DNA of 64,000 nucleotides from the NCBI GenBank assembly GCA_035429805.1, contig DAOMFL010000005.1, positions 1 through 64,000 of the forward strand. The letters run 5' to 3'. The DNA comes from JALORV01 sp035429805. GTDB taxonomy: Bacteria; Pseudomonadota; Gammaproteobacteria; Burkholderiales; Burkholderiaceae_F. This document shows positions 18,497-26,899 of the stretch, piece after piece. Position 1 is the stretch's first letter. Every line of letters starts with the position of its first letter. The notes below the pieces were generated by a model. It was not told the DNA's origin and did no database searches. It saw nothing but the letters and a program-made list of their open reading frames with translations. The position numbers were made by a program, and so were the translations under genes.

Positions 18497-18883
18497 TCAG
18501 GCCTTGCGGCTCGACTTCTTCGACGCCTTGGCCGGGCTCTTTTTCGCTGCCGCAGTACTGGCGCGCCTGGCGTCCGCGCCCGGAATGCTCCGGTGTTCGG
18601 CGTGAGCCTTGTCGAGCAGCGTGTCGAAGTTGTGCTCGATGTGCTCGACAAACTTGGACTTGAAGGCCTTCAGCAGGAATCCGAGCGTCACTTCGAGGTC
18701 GATCTCCGATTCCGACACGCGCATTGCGCCTTCGACGCCACTGCGGCGGAAGTGCAGCGTGTTGCCGACCCACTTGCTGCTGAGGTCGTATTCGGCAGCG
18801 AGGTTGTCGGCTGCTTTCTGCACCAGCGCGCGCGCCTTTGCCATCGGCAGCGTGTGGTACTTGATCATGCGGATGTCGGGCAT
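18497..18883 (-). CDS. Polyhydroxyalkanoic acid system family protein
   Basis: A 128-residue protein resembling the PHA-granule-region family (PF09650). The start MPDIRMIKYHTLPMAKARAL, the central VGNTLHFRRSGVEGAMRVS and the LGFLLKAFKSKFVEHIEHN helix match that family. The last 30 residues (DARRASTAAAKKSP, then AKASKKSSRKA) form a Lys/Ala/Ser-rich histone-H1-like tail that could bind DNA or granule polyanions; that function is inference. The ATG at 18883 has GGAG upstream and follows the 2-hydroxyacid dehydrogenase stop by 27 bases, so it may be the tail of that long transcription unit. It converges on the acyl-CoA-binding protein gene. Confidence 0.8.
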   Translation of the reverse strand: MPDIRMIKYHTLPMAKARALVQKAADNLAAEYDLSSKWVGNTLHFRRSGVEGAMRVSESEIDLEVTLGFLLKAFKSKFVEHIEHNFDTLLDKAHAEHRSIPGADARRASTAAAKKSPAKASKKSSRKA

Positions 18884-18910
18884 GGCGATCTCCGGTGAAT
18901 GGGGACGCAA

Positions 18911-19888
18911 TCAGTCGCGCCGGTTGTGCAGCACATCGCTGTTGAGCAGCGACGGCGGCACCTCGCCGGCCAGTGCCGCCCGCAGGTTACGTATCGCGAG
19001 TTGCGCCATCGCCTCGCGCGTCACGCGCGTGCTCGACGCGATGTGCGGCGTCATCACGACGTTCTCGAGCTCGCACAGGCCGGGGTGCAGCGCCGGCTCG
19101 TTCTCGTAGACGTCCAGTCCGGCCGCGGCCAGCCGGCCGGTGCGCAGGGCGCCGACCAGTGCCGCATCGTCGACGACACCGCCGCGGGCGATGTTGACCA
19201 GCACTGCGGTCTTCTTCATCTGCGCCAGCGCGGCCGCGTCGATGACGTGATGGACCTCCGGCGAGTACGGCACGACGAGCACGAGGTGGTCCGACTCGCG
19301 CAGCAGTTCGCCGAAGTCCACGTAGATGGCACCGCCCTCCGCGTCCGGCGAGAGCCGCGTGCGGTTGTGATAGATCACCGGCATCCGGAAGCCCGCGGCG
19401 CGACGCGCGATGGCGCGGCCGATGCGGCCCATGCCGAGGACGCCGAGCGTGGTGCCGCTGATCTCGGCGCCCATGAACATCTCGAAGGTCCAGCGCTTCC
19501 ACAGGCCGGCGCGTAGCCAGCGTTCGGACTCGCCCACCCGGCGGGCGGCCGCCAGCAGCAGCGCCCAGGCGTGGTCGGCGGTCGCCTCGTTCAGCACGTC
19601 GGGCGTGTTGGTCGCGAGCACGCCATGACGCGTGCAGGCGGCGAGGTCGAGGTTGTTGTGACCGACCGCGATATTGGCGACGACCTTGAGCCGCGCGCAC
19701 TGGGCGAGCAGTACTTCGTCGATGCGGTCGCCCGCCGTCAGCAGTGCGCCGTCGGCGTCGCGCAGCGCGCGCGCCAGGTCGGTGGCCGACCAGGTCGTGT
19801 CATTCTGGTTGTCGGTGACATCGAAGTCGGCCCGCAGCGCTTCGACAATGTGCGGAAAGATGCGGCGACTGATAACGATACGGTGCAT
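18911..19888 (-). CDS. D-isomer-specific 2-hydroxyacid dehydrogenase (glyoxylate/hydroxypyruvate reductase-like)
   Basis: A 325-residue NAD(P)-dependent dehydrogenase that reduces a 2-oxoacid to a D-2-hydroxyacid or the reverse. The Rossmann motif is LGVLGMGRIGRAIARRAAG. The catalytic Arg is in VNIARGGVVDDAALV, the Glu in LDVYENEPALH, and the His in NVVMTPHIASSTR. The HNRTRLSPDAEG segment after the second strand favours NADP(H), as in GhrB-like enzymes. It starts 23 bases after the antiporter stop and is probably the eleventh gene of the importer-led cluster. The natural substrate is unknown; glyoxylate or hydroxypyruvate are the usual ones for this branch. Confidence 0.92.
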   Translation of the reverse strand: MHRIVISRRIFPHIVEALRADFDVTDNQNDTTWSATDLARALRDADGALLTAGDRIDEVLLAQCARLKVVANIAVGHNNLDLAACTRHGVLATNTPDVLNEATADHAWALLLAAARRVGESERWLRAGLWKRWTFEMFMGAEISGTTLGVLGMGRIGRAIARRAAGFRMPVIYHNRTRLSPDAEGGAIYVDFGELLRESDHLVLVVPYSPEVHHVIDAAALAQMKKTAVLVNIARGGVVDDAALVGALRTGRLAAAGLDVYENEPALHPGLCELENVVMTPHIASSTRVTREAMAQLAIRNLRAALAGEVPPSLLNSDVLHNRRD

Positions 19889-19911
19889 CCAGCCTCACTC
19901 GGCTCAGACTT

Positions 19912-21330
19912 CTATTTGAAGAAGAGCGTTGTCAGCAACCCGAACAACGGTAGCAGTATCAATCCCGACCAAACCATGTAGCCGAAGAAACTCGGCATGT
20001 GCACGCCGCGCGAGACGGCGACCGACCGGACCATGAAGTTGGGGGCGTTACCGATATAGGTATTCGCTCCCATGAAAACCGCCCCTGCCGAGATCGCCAC
20101 CAACGTCGACGCCAGCGGACCCATCAGCTGCTCGGCATCGCCACCTGCCATGTTGAAGAAGACAAGGTACGTCGGCGCGTTGTCCAGAAAGCTCGACAGC
20201 GCCCCGGTGGCCCAGAAGTACATTGCATTGTTCGGACTTCCGTCGGCATTCGTAACCGTTCCGACCAGCGGCGCCATTGCGCCAGACTGTCCTGCGCGAA
20301 GAATCGCGATGACGGGAATGATAGTCAGAAAGATTCCGGCAAAGAGCTTCGCCACTTCAATCATCGGGCCCCATTCGAAATGGTTCGAGTGGCGGACCTT
20401 TGCAGGCGTAAACCTGAGCGAAGCCCAGATGATCACGAGCAGCCATAGGTCGCGCACGATGCCCTGAAGCGCGAGCTCGGTCCCGAAGACGTTGAACGAA
20501 ATGCCGGAATTCCAGACGCCGGACAAAAGCACGGCACCCAGGATCATCGGGCCGAAAACCACGAAGTTGATCCAGCCCTCGAGCCGCAGCGGCGAGTCGG
20601 GGGTCGGGTCACGTGCACGGTTCTCGTTGGGCCGGTTGAAGAACCACGTGTCGATCAGGAAGAACAGCCCCAGCAGGACGACAACGCTGGCAAGCGTCGG
20701 CGCGAACATCGCCTTCGTCGTCCAGAAGAAATCGACGCCTTTGAGAAATCCGAGGAACAGCGGCGGGTCGCCCAGCGGCGTCAGTGCTCCACCAATGTTC
20801 GCAACGAGAAAGATGAAGAAGATGACCACGTGCGTGCGATGCCGGCGTGCGTCGTTCGCTCGCAGCAACGGACGGATCATCAGCATCGAAGCGCCGGTCG
20901 TTCCCATCACGCTTGCGAAGCCGGTGCCGACGGCAAGCAGCGCCGTATTGACGATGGGCGATCCGTGCAGGTTGCCCTTGATATAGATACCGCCGGTCGC
21001 AGTGAAGAGAGCCACGAGCAGCAGCAGAAACGGTACATATTCGGCAAGCACCGTGTGCACGACCTGTTCTGCGGCGCTCACCGGTCCTATTGCGATCGCG
21101 TAGGGCACCAGCAGGGCAACCGCCCAGAATGCCGCGACCTTGCCGTAATGGTGGTGCCAGAAGGACGGCGCAAGCAGGGGCAGCATCGCAATCGACAACA
21201 GCATCCCGGCGAACGGGAATGCCCAACCGAACGAAAGCTTCGCGCTCTCCAATACCCCACCTGCCGCCGCCGCGGACGCAGCAGTCGCCATCGTCGTCAC
21301 CAGGGCGGCGGTAACACATGCGCGCCGCAC
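19912..21330 (-). CDS. Sodium:proton antiporter / ion transporter (NhaD-ArsB superfamily)
   Basis: A 472-residue polytopic membrane protein of the ion transporter (IT) superfamily. The start region is a cleavable signal or first helix (VTAALVTTMATAASAAAAGG). About a dozen hydrophobic segments follow. Family-like pieces are VANIGGALTPLGDPPLFLGFL in the first half and SSFLDNAPTYLVFFN and MGANTYIGNAPNFMV in the second, the two inverted pore motifs of NhaD/ArsB/CitM carriers. The ion or organic anion carried cannot be told from sequence. The start is GTG at 21330, three bases after the LUD gene stop. By eye the gene has fewer G and C in third positions than its neighbours, which could mean a different origin. 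Confidence 0.82.
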   Translation of the reverse strand: MRRACVTAALVTTMATAASAAAAGGVLESAKLSFGWAFPFAGMLLSIAMLPLLAPSFWHHHYGKVAAFWAVALLVPYAIAIGPVSAAEQVVHTVLAEYVPFLLLLVALFTATGGIYIKGNLHGSPIVNTALLAVGTGFASVMGTTGASMLMIRPLLRANDARRHRTHVVIFFIFLVANIGGALTPLGDPPLFLGFLKGVDFFWTTKAMFAPTLASVVVLLGLFFLIDTWFFNRPNENRARDPTPDSPLRLEGWINFVVFGPMILGAVLLSGVWNSGISFNVFGTELALQGIVRDLWLLVIIWASLRFTPAKVRHSNHFEWGPMIEVAKLFAGIFLTIIPVIAILRAGQSGAMAPLVGTVTNADGSPNNAMYFWATGALSSFLDNAPTYLVFFNMAGGDAEQLMGPLASTLVAISAGAVFMGANTYIGNAPNFMVRSVAVSRGVHMPSFFGYMVWSGLILLPLFGLLTTLFFK

Positions 21331-21333
21331 GGT

Positions 21334-22023
21334 TCAGGCGGCCGCGACGATAATGTGCACGCGATACGGCCCGTGCGCGCCGAGCACGATAGTCTGTTCG
21401 ATGTCGCCGGTGCGCGACGGGCCCGACACCATGTTGACGGCGCGCGGCATCATCGCGCTGCTGCCGCCACGCTCCCGCCGCAGCAGTTCGAACGCGTCTT
21501 CCATCGTGTCGACAATGCGGTCGGCGTGCAGCAGGGCGATATGGGTTTCCGGCAGCAGATGCGTCGACGCCGGAGTGTCCGCGCCCGACAGCAGCACCAG
21601 CGTGCCGGTCTCGGCGATCGCGCAGAACGCGCCCGTGATGCCGACGAGGTCCGAGCCCTGCGATTCGTCCCGCCGCGGCGGGCGGAACTCCGCATTCAGA
21701 GCGGCCGCAGACCAGGGCAGATCGCACAACGCCGGCCAGGCGACAACGTTCGGCGCAAGGCCCTGCGCGGAAAGGTACCGCGCAGCTGCCGCCGGCGCCG
21801 CCGCCATGCCCGTAACAACTTCCACGGTGCTCGCCATGCGCTCGGCCATCTCGCGGAACTGGCCGAGGCGATCCTCGTATTTCGCCGGCTGCGGCCCTGC
21901 CGGGTGCCGCGCGAGGTAGTCGCCGGCCGCGGCCTCGTCGGGTGCGCCGGGCATGCCGCGCCGCTGCGCCGTGCGGATGCGCTCGAGGATTTCCCGCTTC
22001 GACCTGGAGGTATCGAATGTCAT
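21334..22023 (-). CDS. LUD-domain protein (LutC/YkgG family)
   Basis: A 229-residue member of the LutC/YkgG family. The block GITGAFCAIAETGTLVLLSG followed by ADTPASTHLLPETHIALL is the family signature, as is GPSRTGDIEQTIVLGAHGP near the C-terminus. In Bacillus the LutABC complex oxidises L-lactate, but LutA and LutB partners are absent here, so the protein acts alone or with another dehydrogenase. Its ATG overlaps the aminotransferase stop (ATGA, 22020-22023), and the antiporter starts three bases after its own stop. It is thus firmly embedded in the cluster. Confidence 0.9.
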   Translation of the reverse strand: MTFDTSRSKREILERIRTAQRRGMPGAPDEAAAGDYLARHPAGPQPAKYEDRLGQFREMAERMASTVEVVTGMAAAPAAAARYLSAQGLAPNVVAWPALCDLPWSAAALNAEFRPPRRDESQGSDLVGITGAFCAIAETGTLVLLSGADTPASTHLLPETHIALLHADRIVDTMEDAFELLRRERGGSSAMMPRAVNMVSGPSRTGDIEQTIVLGAHGPYRVHIIVAAA

Positions 22024-23222
22024 CGGAGCGCCTTGCGCATGAACGCGTCGATGCGATCGATGCCCTGCTCGATCGCGCTTTCGCTCGTCGCGTACGAAAA
22101 CCGGATGTGCTGTCCGTCACCCTCGACGCGCGGCCCGAAGTGGATGTCCGCGAGCACCGCCACGCCCGCCTCGAGCAGCAGCCGCCGCCTGAGTTCCTCG
22201 GAGTCGCGCGCGCCGATCATCCGGCAGGCCTCGGTGACGTTCGGCCAAGCGTAAAACGCGCCCCCCGGGGTGGCGCAACGGAAACCAGGCACCGCGTTGA
22301 GCCGCCGGACGATCAGGTCGCGGCGCGCATGAAAGCGCTGCCTCATCGCGTCGGCATCATCCTGCGGGCCGTTCAGCGCCTGCAGCGCCGCCCACTGGCT
22401 GATCTGCGACGCACACGATTCGGTGTTCGTGATCCAGCGCGTGAACGCCGGCGCAAGGGCTGCGCTGGCGGTAAACCCGATGCGCCAGCCGGTCATCGCG
22501 TAGGTCTTCGATGCGCCGTCCGAAATGATCGTGCGCTCGCGCATGCCCGGCAGCGACGCAATCGACACGAAGTCGCCGTCGTAGACCAGCTTGCTGTAGA
22601 TCTCGTCCGCGTAGACCCATACGTCGGGATGCTGCCGCAGCACCTCGGCGACCGCCTCGAGGTCAGCGCGCGTGAGGATGCCGCCGGTGGGATTGTGCGG
22701 CGTGTTGAGGATCAGCAGCCGCGTCTTCGGGCTGATGCGGGACGCGAAATCGGCCGGGTCGAAGGCGAAGCCGCGCGCTTCTCGCAGCGGCAGTCCGACC
22801 GGCACTGCGCCGTTGGCGACGATCTGCGACTCGTAGATCGGGAATCCGGGTACCGGAAAGATCACCTCGTCGCCGGCACCGTAGTCGGTCACCGATGCGA
22901 TCGCATAGCCGATGAAGGGCTTGGCGCCGGCACCGACGACCACCTCATCCGGGCTGATCTCGATGCCGCGCAACGCGCCCATCGACTTCGCGGCGGCCGC
23001 CCGCAGTTCATCGATGCCGGCCGACGGCGTGTAGCCATGGCGGCCGTCGCGCACGGCCCGCACCGCCGCGTCCTGCACGTGCACCGGCGTCGGAAAGTCC
23101 GGCTGGCCGATGCAGAACGACACGATGTCGGCGCCGCCGCGGATCAGCCGGTTGACCTCGGCCAGCACGACGAACGCGTTCTCGGTGCCGAGGGCCTCGG
23201 CGCGGCGACTGAGTCTGGGCAT
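22020..23222 (-). CDS. Pyridoxal phosphate-dependent aminotransferase, class I/II
   Basis: A 400-residue fold-type I aminotransferase. Signature pieces are FCIGQPDFPTPVHVQDAAV, LILNTPHNPTGGILTRADL, VYADEIYSKLVYDG, and the PLP-lysine segment SDGASKTYAMTGWRIGF. This arrangement is that of aspartate/aromatic/alanine-type aminotransferases. The amino donor is not predictable. The ATG at 23222 comes nine bases after the racemase stop, and its own stop overlaps the LUD gene start. In context it could link an imported amino acid to the 2-oxoacid used by the downstream 2-hydroxyacid dehydrogenase; that is inference. Confidence 0.92.
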   Translation of the reverse strand: MPRLSRRAEALGTENAFVVLAEVNRLIRGGADIVSFCIGQPDFPTPVHVQDAAVRAVRDGRHGYTPSAGIDELRAAAAKSMGALRGIEISPDEVVVGAGAKPFIGYAIASVTDYGAGDEVIFPVPGFPIYESQIVANGAVPVGLPLREARGFAFDPADFASRISPKTRLLILNTPHNPTGGILTRADLEAVAEVLRQHPDVWVYADEIYSKLVYDGDFVSIASLPGMRERTIISDGASKTYAMTGWRIGFTASAALAPAFTRWITNTESCASQISQWAALQALNGPQDDADAMRQRFHARRDLIVRRLNAVPGFRCATPGGAFYAWPNVTEACRMIGARDSEELRRRLLLEAGVAVLADIHFGPRVEGDGQHIRFSYATSESAIEQGIDRIDAFMRKALR

Positions 23223-23231
23223 GGCGGGCGA

Positions 23232-23939
23232 TTATAGGTAGCGCGCGGCCGAGGCAGATTCCCGTTCGCGCCAGACGCGGACGCAGGTCCGTGCGAGCGC
23301 GGCCGTCGAGTCGACGCAGTGATCGCGCAACGGCGACGCGATGGCATCGAGCGCGACCGGCACTTCAGTGCAGGCCAGCACGACGCACGCGGCGCCGCGC
23401 TCCAGCAAGTACGACACGACCGGTTCCAGCAGCCGGCCTCCGGCAGCCGCCGAGTTGCCCTTGACCGCATCGATGCCTGGCTGCACGGCCTGCTCGAACT
23501 GCGCGGCCGTCGGGCGCAACCACTCGATGCCGTCGGCCAGCCTTCCCTCGTAGATGCGCGCCGCCAGCGTTGCCGCGGTCGCGATGATCGCAACCTTGCG
23601 CGCCTGCGGCGGCAGTTCGGCCGCAACGGCATCGACGATGTGCACGAACGGGATGTCGAGGCCGCACCTCAGATCGTCGTACCAGTGGTGCGCGGTGTTG
23701 CACGGCATCGCCAGCATCGTCGCGCCGGCGCCGAGCAGCCGGTCACGCGCATTGAGCAGCGCCGGCAATGGCGACTCGGCGGCGCGCAGGATCGCAGCCT
23801 GACGGGATGGAAGCTGCGGAACCGAGTGGATCATCACCGGGATGTTGTCTTCGTCGCGCGCAGCACCGGTGGCCGCGATCAGCTTCTGGAAGAAGTCGGC
23901 AGTGGCGAGCGGCCCCATGCCGCCGAGCACGCCCAACAT
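23232..23939 (-). CDS. Aspartate/glutamate racemase family protein (YgeA-like)
   Basis: A 235-residue cofactor-independent racemase. The two catalytic cysteines are in LAMPCNTAHHWYDDL (about residue 80) and VVLACTEVPVAL (about residue 190), and the start LGVLGGMGPLATADFF is the family N-terminus. The match is closest to broad amino-acid racemases like YgeA rather than to MurI, because the Cys contexts are MPCNTAHHW and ACTEVP. The ATG shares its first base with the last base of the preceding stop (TGATG at 23937-23941), so it is coupled to the D-cysteine desulfhydrase-like gene. Interconversion of D- and L-amino acids feeding that lyase is a reasonable inference. Confidence 0.88.
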   Translation of the reverse strand: MLGVLGGMGPLATADFFQKLIAATGAARDEDNIPVMIHSVPQLPSRQAAILRAAESPLPALLNARDRLLGAGATMLAMPCNTAHHWYDDLRCGLDIPFVHIVDAVAAELPPQARKVAIIATAATLAARIYEGRLADGIEWLRPTAAQFEQAVQPGIDAVKGNSAAAGGRLLEPVVSYLLERGAACVVLACTEVPVALDAIASPLRDHCVDSTAALARTCVRVWRERESASAARYL

Positions 23940-24952
23940 CAGGCGAGTCCGAGCCGAGGCGCAAACGCGTGCACATAGCCGAAGAGTCCCGCCGCGCCGC
24001 CGGTGTGCAGGAAGACGACGTTCTGGTCGCGCGTGAAATGGCCGCGCCGGACGAGGTCGATCAACCCCGCCATCGCCTTGCCCGAGTAGACCGGGTCAAG
24101 CAGGATGCCCTCGGTGCGCGCCACCAGTTCGAGCGCCTCCATCATGCCGTCGGTCGGAATGCCGTAGCCCGCGCCGACATAGTCGGAGTTGGCGACGACG
24201 CTCTCGCGCGCCACCACGCCGGGCACGCCCAGAAGCTCCGCCGTGCGTTGCGCGAGCGCGAAGACCTTTTCTTCCTGCACCGCTTTCGGTGACCGCACGC
24301 AGATGCCGAGTACCGGGATGCCGCTGCGACAGCCCTCGAGACCCGCAAGGAGGCCGGCCTGGGTTCCGGTGCTGCCGGTAGCGGTGACGAGGCAAGCCAC
24401 ATCGAGCCCCGCGTCGTTGGTCTGCTCGACCAATTCGAGCGCGGCGGTCACGTACCCCAGCGCCCCGACCGGATTCGAGCCGCCGCCGGGGATCACGTAG
24501 GAACGCCGGCCGAGCACGCGCAGTTCCTCCGCGCGGCGCGCCATCGCCGCATCCATGTCGGTGCCGCCCGGGAAGTGGTGGAGCGTTCCGCCGAGCAGGC
24601 GGTCGAGCAGCACGTTGCCCGACAACCGGTAGTCCGGCTCGCGTGAGCCGGTACGGTCCTCGAGCAGGATCTCGCAGGCAAGCCCCAGCTTCGCCGCGGC
24701 GGCCGCCGTCTGGCGTGCATGGTTCGATTGCGTCGCGCCTTGCGTGATGACTACTTCGGCCTTCTGCGCCATCGCCTCGCCCATCAGGTATTCAAGCTTG
24801 CGCGTCTTGTTGCCGCCGGTGGCCAGACCGGTGCAGTCATCACGCTTGATCCAGAGCTGCGGCCCGCCGAGCGCGCGCGTGAGGTTGGGCATCGGCTCGA
24901 GCGGAGTCGGCGCCTGCGTCAACCGGACTCGCGGAAACCGCGCGAGCTTCAT
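23939..24952 (-). CDS. D-cysteine desulfhydrase family PLP lyase
   Basis: A 337-residue fold-type II PLP enzyme of the ACC deaminase/D-cysteine desulfhydrase family. The PLP lysine is Lys49 in DDCTGLATGGNKTRKLEYL, substrate contacts are in TQGATQSNHARQTAAAAA, and ATGSTGTQAGLLAGL is the phosphate-binding loop. Known members release sulfide from D-cysteine (DcyD) or sulfite from L-cysteate (CuyA), or open 1-aminocyclopropane-1-carboxylate. The sequence alone does not separate DcyD from CuyA. Its start is nine bases from the pncB stop and it overlaps the racemase gene by one base, so it is in the middle of the cluster. Confidence 0.88.
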   Translation of the reverse strand: MKLARFPRVRLTQAPTPLEPMPNLTRALGGPQLWIKRDDCTGLATGGNKTRKLEYLMGEAMAQKAEVVITQGATQSNHARQTAAAAAKLGLACEILLEDRTGSREPDYRLSGNVLLDRLLGGTLHHFPGGTDMDAAMARRAEELRVLGRRSYVIPGGGSNPVGALGYVTAALELVEQTNDAGLDVACLVTATGSTGTQAGLLAGLEGCRSGIPVLGICVRSPKAVQEEKVFALAQRTAELLGVPGVVARESVVANSDYVGAGYGIPTDGMMEALELVARTEGILLDPVYSGKAMAGLIDLVRRGHFTRDQNVVFLHTGGAAGLFGYVHAFAPRLGLA

Positions 24953-24961
24953 CGGGACTCC

Positions 24962-26164
24962 TCAGCCTGGCGCCGGAGCCGTCGCCGCCGGCGCCTTGAT
25001 CTCGAAGACCTGCCGCAGGTAGGCCAGGTACGCCACGTCATCGCACAGATTCTTTTCCGGCGAATCCGACAGCTTCGCGACCGGCTGGCCGTTGCAGCGG
25101 ATCATCTTGATGACGATCTGCAGCGGCGTGTACCCGAGATCGTTGGTGAGATTCGTGCCGACGCCGAACGCGATCCGCGCGCGGTCCCTGAAGCGCGTGT
25201 AGAGCTCGATCACGCGCGGAAAGTCGAGCGAGTCCGAGAACACCAGCGTCTTCGTGCGCGGGTCGACCCGGTTGCGCTCGTAGTGCTCGATCAGACGCTC
25301 GCCCCAGAGGATCGGGTCGCCCGAGTCGTGCCGCGCGCCGTCGAACAGCTTGCAGAAATACAGGTCGAAGTCGCGCAGGAACGCGTCCATTCCGTAGACG
25401 TCCGACAGCGCGATGCCGAGGTCGCCGCGGTACTCGCGAGCCCACATCTCGAAGCCGAAGGTCTGCGAATCGCGCAGCCGCGGACCGAGCGCCTGGCAGG
25501 CCTGCAGGTACTCGTGCGCCATCGTGCCCAGCGGAGTCAGGCCATGCTTGGCCGCGTACATCACGTTGCTGGTGCCCGCGAGGTTGTCGCCGAGTTCGTT
25601 TTTGAGCGTACCCAGGACCTCGTCGTGCCACAGGCGCGAGAAGCGCCGCCGGGTGCCATAGTCGGCGATGCGGCAGCCCGCGAGGGCCGCGTCGTCGCGC
25701 ACCAGCGCGATCTTGGCACGCAGTCGCCGCCGGCCCTCGCTGAAGTCCGGCTTCGGCTGCGTGTTGCGGAAATAGACCTCGTTGACGATCGCGAGCACCG
25801 GGATCTCGAAAAGTATCGTGTGCAGCCACGGCCCCTTGATGACGATCGAAATGCCGCCGCTTTCGCCGGGGCTGCGCTCGACGCGGAGCGACTTCATGTT
25901 CAGCTGGAACAGACCCAGGAAGTCGACGAAGTCGCTCTTGATGAAGCGCATGCCGCGCAGGTACTCCAGCTCGCTCTCGCGGAAGCGCAGCAGGCACAGG
26001 TAGGAGATCTCCTCGCGGATCTCGTCGACATAGGGGCCGAGATCCACCCCCTTGGTGCGGCAGTTGAAGCGGTATTCGACATGCGCACCGGGAAAGTGGT
26101 GCAGCACGACCTGCATCATCGTGAACTTGTACAGATCGGTGTCGAGCAGCGACTGGATGATCAT
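24962..26164 (-). CDS. pncB: Nicotinate phosphoribosyltransferase
   Basis: Makes nicotinate mononucleotide from nicotinate, PRPP and ATP in the NAD salvage (Preiss-Handler) pathway. The 400-residue sequence starts SLLDTDLYKFTMMQVVLHHF and has the family segments EYLRGMRFIKSDFVDFL, GTRRRFSRLWHDEVL (with the autophosphorylated His expected in this region), GTSNVMYAAKHGLTPLGTMA and HDSGDPILWGERLIEHY. Length is normal. It lies 33 bases after livF and nine bases before the D-cysteine desulfhydrase-like gene, so a vitamin-salvage gene is embedded in an amino-acid importer cluster. This could be chance, or could mean the importer brings in a nicotinate-related compound. Confidence 0.95.
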   Translation of the reverse strand: MIIQSLLDTDLYKFTMMQVVLHHFPGAHVEYRFNCRTKGVDLGPYVDEIREEISYLCLLRFRESELEYLRGMRFIKSDFVDFLGLFQLNMKSLRVERSPGESGGISIVIKGPWLHTILFEIPVLAIVNEVYFRNTQPKPDFSEGRRRLRAKIALVRDDAALAGCRIADYGTRRRFSRLWHDEVLGTLKNELGDNLAGTSNVMYAAKHGLTPLGTMAHEYLQACQALGPRLRDSQTFGFEMWAREYRGDLGIALSDVYGMDAFLRDFDLYFCKLFDGARHDSGDPILWGERLIEHYERNRVDPRTKTLVFSDSLDFPRVIELYTRFRDRARIAFGVGTNLTNDLGYTPLQIVIKMIRCNGQPVAKLSDSPEKNLCDDVAYLAYLRQVFEIKAPAATAPAPG

Positions 26165-26197
26165 GCGGCGATTGTAGGGTCGAGGCGCGGTGGCGCG

Positions 26198-26899
26198 CTA
26201 TCCGATGCCGAGCACGTCGCGCACGGCGTCGTTGCCCGGCACGATCTCGCCGCGCGCAAGCACGCCTGCGACACGGCCCTGCTCCAGCAGAACCGCGCGG
26301 TCCGCCAGGTCCGAAACGAAGGGCAGGCTCTGTTCCGACAGCAGCGTGGCCACACCGCGCTCGCGCATCGCCCGCACTGCATCCTTCATGCGCGCCACGA
26401 CGAGCGGCGCGATGCCCTCTGACGGCTCGTCAAGCAGCACGATGCGCGGGTTGGCGGCCAGCGTGCGCGCAACCGCCAGCATCTGCTGCTCGCCGCCGCT
26501 CATCTGGCTGGCCGGCCGGTCCAGCATCTCGGCAAGGTTCGGAAAGATCCGCAGCAGTTCCGCGACGTCGAATCCGCCCGGCTGCGCCCGCTGCGCGATG
26601 CCGAGGTTCTCGCGGACCGTGAGGTCGGTGAAGATGCGCCGGTCCTCCGGCACGTAACCCAGGCCACGACGCGCCCGCAGGTAGGCCGGCAGCCGCGCGA
26701 TCGCATCCCCGTCGAGTTCGATGTCGCCGCTGGACCGCGGCATCAGGCCCATGATGGCGCGCAGCAGCGACGTCTTGCCCGCGCCGTTGCGGCCGACCAG
26801 CGCGACGACTTCGCCGGCATCGACGGTGAGGGTCGCTTCATGCACGACCTGCGCCGCGCCGTACCAGGCACTGACGCCGCGCAGCGCGAGCAGCGTCAT
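26198..26899 (-). CDS. livF: Branched-chain amino acid-type ABC transporter ATP-binding protein LivF
   Basis: A 233-residue ATPase. Walker A is GRNGAGKTSLLRAI, the signature is QMSGGEQQMLAVARTLA, and Walker B is PRIVLLDEPSEGIAP, the LivF-specific form. The inserted segment LGYVPEDRRIFTDLTVRENL is characteristic. It works with LivG on the inner face of the fused LivHM permease. The ATG overlaps the livG stop (ATGA, 26896-26899). Confidence 0.93.
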   Translation of the reverse strand: MTLLALRGVSAWYGAAQVVHEATLTVDAGEVVALVGRNGAGKTSLLRAIMGLMPRSSGDIELDGDAIARLPAYLRARRGLGYVPEDRRIFTDLTVRENLGIAQRAQPGGFDVAELLRIFPNLAEMLDRPASQMSGGEQQMLAVARTLAANPRIVLLDEPSEGIAPLVVARMKDAVRAMRERGVATLLSEQSLPFVSDLADRAVLLEQGRVAGVLARGEIVPGNDAVRDVLGIG

